Origin: Chrysomallon squamiferum
Lineage: Eukaryota; Mollusca; Gastropoda; Neomphalida; Peltospiridae
NCBI GenBank assembly: GCA_012295275.1
Contig: CM022676.1
Span: 5,280,687-5,344,686 of the forward strand
Length of the DNA: 64,000 bases
Direction: 5' to 3'
The notes beneath the pieces are model-generated. The model saw nothing but the letters and a program-made list of their open reading frames with translations, ran no database searches and was not told where the DNA came from. This document shows positions 28,501-64,000 of this stretch, one piece after another (within the stretch, counting starts at the first letter, position 1; every line of letters begins with the position of its first letter). Made by a program: the position numbers and the translations under genes.

Positions 28501-31500
28501 CAAACTGCTTCCCACAGTTACCACACTGGTGTGGCCGGTCCCCTGGGTGGGTGCGTCTGTGAACAGTCAGCGCTATCTCTGATGGAAATTCTTTACTACA
28601 AATGTTACAGAATACAGCCTCTCCTCCACTCTGATCTCCTCTGTCACAGTCTGCGGCAGTGTCTGGATTTTGAGATCCGTCCTGAGACTGGATCTTAGAA
28701 GTGTCATCAACTGTCTGATCATTGAGGTAGCCGTTAACCTTGGCATCAGATGCCTCAAACGTTGTCGTCGCCGACGACGGATCGGTGGAGCTGTTGCTGT
28801 AGCAGGAGTGGTGCTTTTCTTTGTGCTTCATCAGCAGGTGCGATCTCTGGAACCTCTCTCCACATCGGCGACACTGGAACGGTTTTTCTCCCGTGTGAGT
28901 TCTGGAATGTTCCTTCAGGTGGTGCGGTCGCTTGAACTTCTTGCTGCAGACGGAACAGGAAAAGAGTCTGTCGGGGAAATGGGACACCATGTGCTGCTTG
29001 AGATTGCTGGAGTTTGCAAACTTCTTTCCGCACTCTTGGCAAGCGAACGCCTGCATCAGATTCGGGTCGTGCAAGTAACTCCTTAGCTCCGTGGACTGAC
29101 TTTTTCTGTTTGTCGCATCAGTATCCATTCCTTCCAATTCAATGGATGGTTTGTTATCTGAATCAGAGTCACTGCTGGCTGGTCCAGGTTGTGCCCCTGA
29201 ATCACCTTTGATCAGATCCTGAGAACAGTACTTGTCGTAGACAAACTCTGGACTTCTTGCTCTCTGATCACATATATTGTGTAGAACGTTCTGGACATAA
29301 GAGTCGCTGAGCAGCTGCGTATCGTGCTTACTCCTGTGCCTCTGAAGGATGTGGGATCTGGAGAACTTCTCATCACAGATGTCGCAGATGTATGGCTTCT
29401 CTCCCGTGTGGATTCTCATGTGCTCCTTCAGGTGGTGCGGACGTTTGAACTTCTTCTCGCACTGGCGGCAGCTGAAGTGACGGTCCAGCGAATGCGAGAC
29501 CATGTGCTGCCTCAAGTTGTTCATGTCCGAGAACCACTTCCCGCAGAATTCACATCTCATGAAGCCACCGGGTCGGGTCCGGAAGAAGTTGCTGTAGTCC
29601 AGTGGAGAAAGAAAAGCTTCTTGTGGATGCTCGAGACCAGTTGCGTTGCTGTTGTTGAAGCTCCTGAAAGCACCAATTTTAATTGCCTGCTGCAAGTTCT
29701 GCGTGTAGTTGAAGTATCCGGTGTTGATCAAGTTGATGTTGTTGTTAAGGAGGGACTGGTTCAGTTGGAAGTGGGAAGGGTAGTTTGCTGATGGTAGTTC
29801 TGAAGATGGTTTTGTTTCGGATGTTGGTTCTGAGACGTCTCCTTCTGATTTAATGTTTTTTGAAGCGATCATTTCTCGATTATTTTCATGTATTTCTTTA
29901 TTTCTTTTCTTTGGATCGGCAAGTTTCCTAAGCTGTCTTGTTCGGACTTTGTTAATTATTCTGTCATTGCCGCTGAGGTTCAGTAAATGGTTTGTGTTTG
30001 ATTGATTAGAAACGGTCTTTGATTTAGTCTGTTGACTTGTTTCCCAGTTGTCTTCGCTTGAATCAGAAGAGCTGTCTTTTCCAGGATGTCTGGCATCGGA
30101 ATAAGCCCTGAGATTTGATTTCAACTCATCATCTCTGCTTTCTGAAATTTTATTTTCTAAATGACAACTGTTCAAACTGTGGTCAGTTTGACCAATATCT
30201 CCATTTTCTGAGTTCCCACTTGGCGTGGATGTTTGGAATGTTCTGGAACATCCAGCAATGGAATGAGGCTTGTGACCCACTTTAGACATTCCATAAATGG
30301 AATTGGTGGAGTTTTTTCCTGAGATTTTTACATCAGAATTGTCTTTAGTTGTGACTCCTTGAACTACATCAGCATCACTTGCTTTGATATTAGACAGTTT
30401 ACCTGTTTTTGTCTGGTTTTCATCATCCTGGTTTAAAGCTCGTTCTGGTCCCAGATTGGATGTCGTGCTCTTTACTACTTCTTCATGGTTTTTGTTCTGA
30501 AGGTAAGTGATTTTGGACTTTGTTTGCTGGTTGTTGAGCAAACTGTTTGGAATTTCAGTTTGCGTGGACGGTTGCTGAGGTGGAGAGAAATGATCACTGT
30601 AACTGTTCACCGTTCTGTCGGCACTGTTCTGCTGAATCCAGTCAGTGACCCGGTGAAAAGCGAAGTCCGAGATGTGTTTTGTCTTGTGCCTCTGCAAGAG
30701 ATGTGACCTGGAAAACCTCTCCTGACACAAATCACAACGATACGGCTTCTCTCCCGTGTGAATTCGAAGATGCTCGCGTAGATGGTGTGACAACTTAAAA
30801 CGTTTAGCACAGTGGGGACACTGGTGAGGTCGGGAACCCTCGGCCAGTGGGGACTCAGTCTTTACACTCTGTCCTGCTGGATAAGACAATGGAAGCATAT
30901 TATTCATAGCAGCGTGATTCATCAGGGACATTAACGTGTGTCTGTTGAATCCAGCCAGTCCATAAAACGGGGACAGAAAACCGTTTCTGTTAAAGAGAGA
31001 CCTGTTAGATGCAAGGTACAGTTCATGTAATTTAGCCAGATCAATACCTTTGTAAACAGATGAACTTCCTGCAATGTCCAGTCCTGAATTAAATGTTTGT
31101 GGTTCTTCCTTCACGGTGGACACTGGTAATTCAGCGTTGGATTTTTCACCATAAAGCACCCACGAGTTTTGATCATACACCATTTTTGGTTCGGACGAAA
31201 CTGATGGTTTGGATATGTACTCGTTTGCCAATGTAACTCGAGAATTGATTTTATTCTTTGATAAACTTTTATTCTCAGAGGAAGAGGGTCCTGCAGCTTT
31301 GTTTGAAACACCATGGAAATCTCTTACAGCTTCATTTGGATTTTCTTTCCGCGAACTAGACTCGTCAGGATCGGTCGCCTCTTGTTTTATAACTTTCTCG
31401 GAACACAACTCGGAGTCTGGAGCGGCCGAGTGCTTTAGCTGTTTGTGTTTTTTTAACAAAAGGAGGTGAGTAAACTGCTTGCCACAGCTCTCGCACTTCC

Positions 31501-32239
31501 ACAGGACGTGATTCTTCTCGTGTCTCGCGAGATGCTGCGGACTCTCAAATATCTTCATGCACTTGCTGCAAGGAAAGATGGTCCCGACCGAGGGGAAGGA
31601 CTCCTGAGCGTGTCGAGCCTGGTGCGCTCGAAGCAGGTGACTTCTGGAAAACCTGTCTCCACACACTGCACAGGGAAAGGGTTTTTCTCCGGTGTGAATT
31701 CTCATGTGTTCCTTGAGGTGATGAGACAGTTTGAATCGCTTGCAGCACACGGAGCAAGCGTGAGGTCTCGACTGGTTGAAGAGATTCTCACACGCAGGAT
31801 CGCCGTCTTTTGCAAGGTGATTGGCGACGTTCACATCGCAGTCGTCACCTTTGACGTTTTCCTTCTGGTCCATTTCCAGTCCTTCTCCGGGTCCGTTGCA
31901 CAAGTAGGTGTCAGAGGTGCCGTACAGCACCCAGGAATTCTTCGCTGAAACATCTCCGTACAGAACCCAGGAATTCTGGTCATACATTTCCTGTCCTGAA
32001 GCATCGTCACCATTATTTAAAGAATTTTCACGCACACTAGGATTACCGTCTTTCACATTTTTCATGTCTGCTGACAACAGTGATGTAACATTTTCTGAAG
32101 TTTTATTTTGATCGAGGTCATTCTGGGACTGCATTTCAGAAAGTTTGTTTATTATCTTATTGTTTGAACAGCTCGATTCAAAACAACCGCTGCTCAGTTC
32201 CAATGTTTTGATGTCATTGTTATTGTTGTTGTTGTTCAT
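28436..32239 (-). CDS. Large C2H2 zinc-finger protein, 14 fingers in repeated pair modules
   Basis: The reading frame of 1267 residues is uninterrupted. The ATG at 32237-32239 is preceded in frame by TAA four codons upstream, which supports this start; the stop is TGA at 28436-28438. I do not recognise an orthologue; it is presumably a sequence-specific nuclear DNA-binding protein. Fingers fall at residues 162-182, 190-210, 224-244, 249-270, 474-494, 502-522, 896-916, 924-944, 952-972, 1067-1087, 1095-1115, 1123-1143, 1211-1231 and 1239-1259; the last is C2HC because its final ligand is Cys. A two-finger module (KRFKLSHHLKEH, then RFSRSHLLQRH, joined by TGEKP) occurs four times. Between fingers the protein is Ser/Asn-rich and probably disordered. 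It carries three copies of NSWVLYG, four psi-K-x-E sumoylation-type sites and a basic stretch at about 764-782 that could be a nuclear signal. Confidence 0.95.
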   Translation of the reverse strand: MNNNNNNNDIKTLELSSGCFESSCSNNKIINKLSEMQSQNDLDQNKTSENVTSLLSADMKNVKDGNPSVRENSLNNGDDASGQEMYDQNSWVLYGDVSAKNSWVLYGTSDTYLCNGPGEGLEMDQKENVKGDDCDVNVANHLAKDGDPACENLFNQSRPHACSVCCKRFKLSHHLKEHMRIHTGEKPFPCAVCGDRFSRSHLLRAHQARHAQESFPSVGTIFPCSKCMKIFESPQHLARHEKNHVLWKCESCGKQFTHLLLLKKHKQLKHSAAPDSELCSEKVIKQEATDPDESSSRKENPNEAVRDFHGVSNKAAGPSSSENKSLSKNKINSRVTLANEYISKPSVSSEPKMVYDQNSWVLYGEKSNAELPVSTVKEEPQTFNSGLDIAGSSSVYKGIDLAKLHELYLASNRSLFNRNGFLSPFYGLAGFNRHTLMSLMNHAAMNNMLPLSYPAGQSVKTESPLAEGSRPHQCPHCAKRFKLSHHLREHLRIHTGEKPYRCDLCQERFSRSHLLQRHKTKHISDFAFHRVTDWIQQNSADRTVNSYSDHFSPPQQPSTQTEIPNSLLNNQQTKSKITYLQNKNHEEVVKSTTSNLGPERALNQDDENQTKTGKLSNIKASDADVVQGVTTKDNSDVKISGKNSTNSIYGMSKVGHKPHSIAGCSRTFQTSTPSGNSENGDIGQTDHSLNSCHLENKISESRDDELKSNLRAYSDARHPGKDSSSDSSEDNWETSQQTKSKTVSNQSNTNHLLNLSGNDRIINKVRTRQLRKLADPKKRNKEIHENNREMIASKNIKSEGDVSEPTSETKPSSELPSANYPSHFQLNQSLLNNNINLINTGYFNYTQNLQQAIKIGAFRSFNNSNATGLEHPQEAFLSPLDYSNFFRTRPGGFMRCEFCGKWFSDMNNLRQHMVSHSLDRHFSCRQCEKKFKRPHHLKEHMRIHTGEKPYICDICDEKFSRSHILQRHRSKHDTQLLSDSYVQNVLHNICDQRARSPEFVYDKYCSQDLIKGDSGAQPGPASSDSDSDNKPSIELEGMDTDATNRKSQSTELRSYLHDPNLMQAFACQECGKKFANSSNLKQHMVSHFPDRLFSCSVCSKKFKRPHHLKEHSRTHTGEKPFQCRRCGERFQRSHLLMKHKEKHHSCYSNSSTDPSSATTTFEASDAKVNGYLNDQTVDDTSKIQSQDGSQNPDTAADCDRGDQSGGEAVFCNICSKEFPSEIALTVHRRTHPGDRPHQCGNCGKQFALQYLLEVHEKSCSSVSIASS

Positions 32240-34461
32240 TCCTTTTATTTAAATAAAAAATAACTTGTAGAACTAAAAACTGATGATTTTTTTAACTTTC
32301 CAAGCATTCGTTGTAAGCTATCACAGCTGTTTCAGATTTTCTACACACCAGCCTGTGACAGCAGCAATTAAGCACTTGTCAGACATAGAAATTAATCATT
32401 TCATCAGCAGAGTCAACACAGCAGTCACTATTGTGATTATGGATGTAACAACAGCTGTACATCATAGTCACCAATCAAAATCATAAACAGACTGACACCC
32501 ACTATCACATGGCTGCAATGGGTGATGTTATATTCAGATTTCATTTGCTAATATCAGGTTTTGAAACTGAAAATAAATAAATAAATGTAGTTAAGTTATT
32601 TGGCTTTCTAAATCATATTTGATTATCATTCAATATTTTTGTTTAATTCTGCTATGAGACAATTTAAAAGTAGCCTTTTGGAATAATTTAAAGACAGGTT
32701 TATAGTTCGTCCAACAAAGTAATAACCATCAAAATGCAATAAACAAGTTACCTCAACAAATACTATGGTATATCAACTTTTAAACAAATTACACACTAAA
32801 CAAAAAATGGCGATGAACATTCAGAACAGTCTGGGCTAAAGACCGACTTATTTTTATGTCTTTCTTTAAAATAATGTTGGTGAATTGGTGAATACAATAA
32901 ATATTATTAATATACTGTCACTTTAAAAATTATAAGTATTTCTGGAAGGACAATAAATGCATTTATTTAAACTTAGACGCTCTGACAAAATTTTCATTTG
33001 CAATGTTTACAAAACGCTAGTAAAACATTTGACGTGAATACTAGCAAAAGGTAACATATTTTAGCTGTTTTAATATGTTCGCGGATGAAAAGGAATATGA
33101 TAAATAATACCTGTGGCAGACAATAAAGTGGCTGGTCATACAGCCATTTATGTTTAAAAACGCTAAAATGTTTCATATTTCAAGTAATTGAGACGGGAAG
33201 CCATAGATTTCTTCTTATCTAATTTCCTCCTTTTAAATCAGCGTTGACAGCCACATTTTTGAATGTCCATATTAAGACATCGAAAGCAGCAGAGATTGTT
33301 TTTTGATAGAGCAGTATTTCTTTAGATATGACTGGTACTTTTTATATATGTTTCCAAATGATATTTTCATGGGCTTCATATTTTTTTATTTTATTTTTTT
33401 TTATTATTATTAATTTTTATTTGTATATTTATTTTAAATATGCCGGACTTTGCTAATAATAAATAATAAAATAACAAACCTTTGAGAACATTTTCACATT
33501 TTTATAACGTCGTTTCTAATTACATATAAAGCAGGAACACAAAGACATCAATAAAATGTATTTAAACCATTATACGTATCAACACTGATACATTTCAAGA
33601 CTATAAAAACATGCATAGAGGAAAAGGGGACAGCATCTTTCTGAGAGATAAATGCACAACCCAGGTCAATTGTTTCTGTCAGTGTCGGTGTTTTGGGGGG
33701 ATTTATTTATTTATTTATTCCTTTAAAAAAAAAAAAAAAAATTATAAAAAAGAAGTACCGAATACATTTGCATGCAGTGCATGTCCCATTCAAAGGGAGC
33801 ACACACAAATCATCCCAGAAAATGAATCGTGTAGCTGTCAGAAGCTAGACACACCCGTAACACAGCGACGTTATCCAAATACACGATGATGAAGATGATG
33901 ATTATTGTTATTATTATTATTATTACTGCTTTAACAGTAAAAACCTCTTTCGATTTCATTTTCTTTTTCAGATCTATATTTTGGACTTCTAGTAAATTAA
34001 CATTAATTTATTAAGATAAATGTAACTATTTATATTTAAAAAGTAAATAAATAAATAGACGATCGATTCAGTGGTGCCCAAAGTACATCCATTAATGAAT
34101 ACATACAAGTGCTTCCGAAAAACAAAATTAATAATAATAATAATAATAAAATGACAGTGATTAAAGTTTTTGTCGCAAAATAAACATATATGCGAGTATC
34201 TTTTACTAGTTTTAGAAAGCTGCGGCTAATTTAGCAGATATATCAGACTGTGATTTAAACAATTTAATGGTCATTCTTTAATGTTATTTTCTTTTGACAA
34301 TTTGCCGTGCATTATCAATGAGCTTCGTTATTCCTATAATGTAATTATTCTAAATAGTTTTGAGCAAACGGGACCGATTTTCGAGACCGGGCAAATAGTC
34401 TCGATCAAGATAGAATTGATCAAAGGTTAATAACTCACTGCTTTGCTTCAACTTAAATGAA
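32240..34461. promoter_or_regulatory. Divergent intergenic region between the zinc-finger gene and glycerol kinase
   Basis: This 2.2-kb gap lies between two start codons that point away from each other, so it must contain both promoters or a shared one, plus any non-coding 5' exons. I see no TATA box I would defend. Near the kinase start are a 6-bp-arm inverted repeat at 34382-34403 and GATCAAAGGTTAA at 34418-34430. The rest is AT-rich with short TAA and TTTA runs. Confidence 0.6.
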
Positions 34462-49367
<14,906 letters not shown>

Positions 49368-49849
49368 ATCTTTTTTATTATTATTATTATTACTTTCATA
49401 TGTACTCATATAATTCTACAATTTTGTTATGTACACTGAATTTTGCAGTAACATGAAGAGCATTAATCATAATGTTGAATAATGTTGGACAGTAATTATT
49501 CAGTTCATAAATCAGTATTTGAATATAATTATTGTTTTAATGTGGTGTACAATATTTTTGAAGATCATGTTGAGATTATTTTAAGATCTACAACTGGTAG
49601 ATATTATCAGAATCAATATTTTTCTGTGGATGTTTTTAATGAACACAGCCACTGACATTGGTTGAAGTCTTCAGCATCTGTACTTTCTGTGGAGTATATT
49701 TGAAAAGTTTTATGATTCAAGATTGAAAATTTTATTAATCACTAATTACTATAAACTACGATATCAGTGGATTCTGTTCTTCCATTGCTTGTAAGTATTT
49801 GAATCTACCAGCCAGTGCCTAATAATTAAAAAAATTAAAAATAAAATAA

Positions 49850-49892
<43 letters not shown>

Positions 49893-50685
49893 TATTTAAA
49901 AATCAATAAATAAATAAATAAATAAAATACATATAAATAAAAACAATCTAGTCAAATATTAATCATCATGTGAGAGGTGGATTCTTCATTTCATTAATGT
50001 TGACAATACAATGACCATTATTCATATAACTTAAGTTAAAAAAAACAACTACAATAACTATTATCACTGTTACTACTACCACTACAAAAAATAATAACAG
50101 TTATTATTAATTCATTGTTGCATACACAAAACGAGAGAAATGAATGTGTCTGTCCACCCATTATTCTGTTTGGATAAAATAATAATAAAATAATAATTAT
50201 ATTAATAATAATAATAATAATAATAATGCAACTGGTATAGGGACATTCTACATCTAACAAAACATCCTTGAATATGCATCTCAATACATGCTGGATGCCT
50301 TCTAAAAAATATTCTGGGTTTTGCCCGTTCCAACATTACAATTACCTTCTGCTTTCTTTAACAAATTGTAGATAATAATTTTATCATTACTAAGACGTTC
50401 TTGTTATAATATAGCTGTAATTTGAACGTTGTCATCCTACCAAACACTTGTTACTTAAATTTTTCAATAATTTATTGTATTCTGTTTCATTTAAAATCAT
50501 GAATAATCATAATTATTAAGCATAATTTGAGTAGAATTTTGTTATTACTGTGTTTTAGATAAAATTATAATTGCTGGTAATAAAGAATGTTTCTTATTCG
50601 CAGTTGTTTTCCTTTATTTAAAAATAAATAAACAAATAAATAAACAAATAAATAAATAAATCTTGTTTTCCATTTGTTTTAATAT
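49368..50685. other. GK 3' UTR and intergenic DNA
   Basis: I see no gene. The stretch is AT-rich, with (AAT)n tracts at about 49850-49890 and 50200-50227 and a TAAA tract at 49905-49930. GGTAATAAAG near 50575-50584 is a possible processing signal. Confidence 0.6.
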
Positions 50686-50687
50686 TT

Positions 50688-50945
50688 TTCCGAATCGATC
50701 GCGCATGCGTCTTAAATGCGTCTGAAAACTAATATAGATAAATCAACAATAAGCATTTAAATTTAGAGTAAAAATAAAAATTACCAAAAAATTCATAACT
50801 ACCGAAATTCCACGAACAGATCCGAAAGTTAAAATATTACATCATGAATGACAGTACGTCATAATAGGTGACCTTACATATTATCTTACGTTTTTCGCTT
50901 GTTGGAAACTATTTTTCAGGTAAGAAAACTATCTTTGTTTTGTAG
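50688..50945 (+). promoter_or_regulatory. Promoter-like module, copy A (ends in a splice donor)
   Basis: This CpG-containing segment starts at AATCGATCGCGCATGCG and includes ATAACTACCGAAATTCCACG and a CRE half-site (TACGTCAT near 50855). It ends TTGGAAACTATTTTTCAG|GTAAGA with the donor at 50920. A diverged copy lies about 0.95 kb downstream. It could be a first non-coding exon with its promoter on the plus strand; no downstream coding exon on that strand was found. Confidence 0.4.
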
Positions 50946-51479
50946 GAGTTTTATATTATTCTGTTAGAAGATATTTTTCGGCACTGCACTTTACTTACTT
51001 AAACATATTTAAATAAAGCGTTTGTTCGTGTACAAAAGACGTGTTGGACACATAATCAAGAGAATTACATTTTAAATTACTGCGAGGCGAATTAAAACTA
51101 CAAAGTTATCCGGATTGGAATATTTGGCTGGTTATCAATAGAAAAGATTAATTAAAAAAAAAAAAAAAATTAAAAATTAAAAAGCATAGAAAAACAAAGA
51201 TATCGGGCTTCAGACCATTAACACTCTTCATATAAAAAAGATATAATAGGATATTGTTAAATTTACAGCACAAGTTTCATTCATTCATTCTTTTAAATGC
51301 TTATGCTTCTTTATATAAACGCAACAAATATAAATTCATTAATTTCAAATTGATATTATACAAGACATAATTATTATTGGCAACGCTGAATAATTGAAAA
51401 AAAAACAAAAAAAAACAAACAAGAAAACTGTCCCCTTCAATGGTGTATCCAAGCGATTTTTTTTTTTTTTTTTTTTAGA

Positions 51480-51565
51480 AACCACTGATTTCAGTTGCAG
51501 TATCCTAACTGCAGATGTATGGCGAGACTATTTGAGCTAAGATGCTGAAGTCGAAATCAGTGGTT
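51480..51565. repeat. Foldback element with 13-bp perfect arms
   Basis: AACCACTGATTTC at 51480-51492 and GAAATCAGTGGTT at 51553-51565 are exact reverse complements. A T run lies outside the left arm and an A run outside the right arm. A nested TTGCAG/CTGCAG pair lies inside. Confidence 0.85.
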
Positions 51566-51599
51566 AATAATAAAAAAAAAGAAAGAAAACAAAACAAAA

Positions 51600-51935
51600 C
51601 GCTCGCCTCGATCGCGTTATGCATGCTCGGTTGGGATACACTTTAAGAAATCATCAGTTTATCGGCGATGTAAATATAATTTGTAACCACAATTCGCATA
51701 TAATAACTAAAGGTAAATATATTAACAGCGCCTAGAATAAGTTTGCGGTTCACAAAGGTGTTGTAACTCGTGAATATCCGTAACTACCGAGAAATCACGA
51801 AGAGTTCCGTATTTAAAACAGAATGACGTCAATAATTAGACTACGTCACAATGAACTTCGCTTTCGTTTTTGAGTTGGTATTTCGTTTGCTGGAAACGTA
51901 CGTTTTTAAGGTAAGAAAATTCGTAATTTTTTATG
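51600..51935 (+). promoter_or_regulatory. Promoter-like module, copy B (CRE sites, ends in a splice donor)
   Basis: It parallels copy A in order: CTCGATCGCG near 51607, GTAACTACCGAGAAATCACG near 51780, a full CRE TGACGTCA at 51824-51831, TACGTCAC at 51842, then TTTGCTGGAAACG and TTTTTAAG|GTAAGA with the donor at 51911. An ATG at 51851 opens a 20-codon stretch that reaches the donor, so it could be a coding first exon. No partner exon was identified. Confidence 0.4.
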
Positions 51936-52260
51936 TTTATTTTGTATGTGTTTTGTTTAATTTTCCTTGCAGAAACAGTGTGCCCATTGCACTTAATTAT
52001 AAACAAATATACATACATGCCCAAATATTGTATGGGACGCAATTCAGGAGAACAAAAATCATATTATTATGTTATATTTCTACTGGACTAATTGAAAACA
52101 GAAATCTATTCAGAATGAAATATTTAATTCGTTAATAACAGAAATTATAAAATTAAAATATTGAAAACTTTAATGAAAAAAACAAGTGGCATAAAAAAAA
52201 AAATAATAAAAATAAAAAATCTATGCACGTATGTAAACTTACTATCATCATCCTCATCGC

Positions 52261-52301
<41 letters not shown>

Positions 52302-52423
52302 TTATTTTCAAATCTTGTACAATGTTTCTAAAATAACTTATTTTGCAACTGCATTCCCTTATCCATAAAATCATCGCTTGTAATTAACTGGACAAAATGT
52401 AGACTGTCATTCATGTCTTGTTG

Positions 52424-64000
<11,577 letters not shown>

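Noticed and set aside
28670-29791. Plus-strand frames of 138 and 155 residues opposite the zinc-finger gene
   Set aside because: They are antisense shadows of repeated finger codons.
51851-52135. 94-residue plus-strand frame starting MNFAFVFELV
   Set aside because: Beyond the donor at 51911 the sequence is AT-rich with no motif. Only the first 20 codons could be exon, and this is kept as part of module B.

Overview
This window is nuclear DNA from an animal. The genes have GT-AG introns (one is GC-AG), the sequence is strongly AT-rich, and it is full of di- and trinucleotide microsatellites. The genes are an axonemal dynein, a glycerol kinase of animal type with a C-terminal membrane anchor, a large C2H2 zinc-finger protein and an immunoglobulin-domain receptor tyrosine kinase (RTK). 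Together they indicate a ciliated invertebrate, and I would guess a lophotrochozoan such as a mollusc. The sequence does not fix the phylum.

Layout. (1) 1-20514, plus strand: 30 intact exons encode the last 1535 residues of an outer-arm dynein heavy chain of the DNAH5/DNAH8 type, from the end of AAA4 to the natural stop. (2) 20515-28435: a gene-poor convergent intergenic region with two old, degenerate tandem arrays. (3) 28436-32239, minus strand: a 1267-residue, 14-finger C2H2 protein whose coding region is one uninterrupted exon. (4) 32240-34461: a 2.2-kb divergent promoter region. (5) 34462-49367, plus strand: glycerol kinase, about 19 exons, intact except for a disordered stretch around exons 3 and 4. 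(6) 49368-52423: an intergenic region with two diverged copies of a promoter-like module and a foldback. (7) 52424-64000, minus strand: a divergent FGFR-like RTK, nearly complete. 21 exons give 999 residues plus a probable partial signal-peptide exon at the window edge.

The four genes do not form an obvious pathway. The strongest non-gene signals are these. Tandem repeats in the glycerol kinase gene start or stop exactly at splice sites: 11 perfect-length 37-bp units begin at the exon 7 donor, and about 22 units of roughly 70 bp end at the exon 10 acceptor. Two further exon starts are duplicated with their acceptors. Separately, ten full TGACGTCA (CRE) palindromes lie within 51.8-61.0 kb; they occur in exons in two different reading frames and in non-coding DNA.

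Exon boundaries were read by hand from splice consensus, phase continuity and remembered family sequence. Summed exon lengths keep frame for the dynein (4608 nt), for the kinase from exon 5 onward, and for the RTK (3000 nt).
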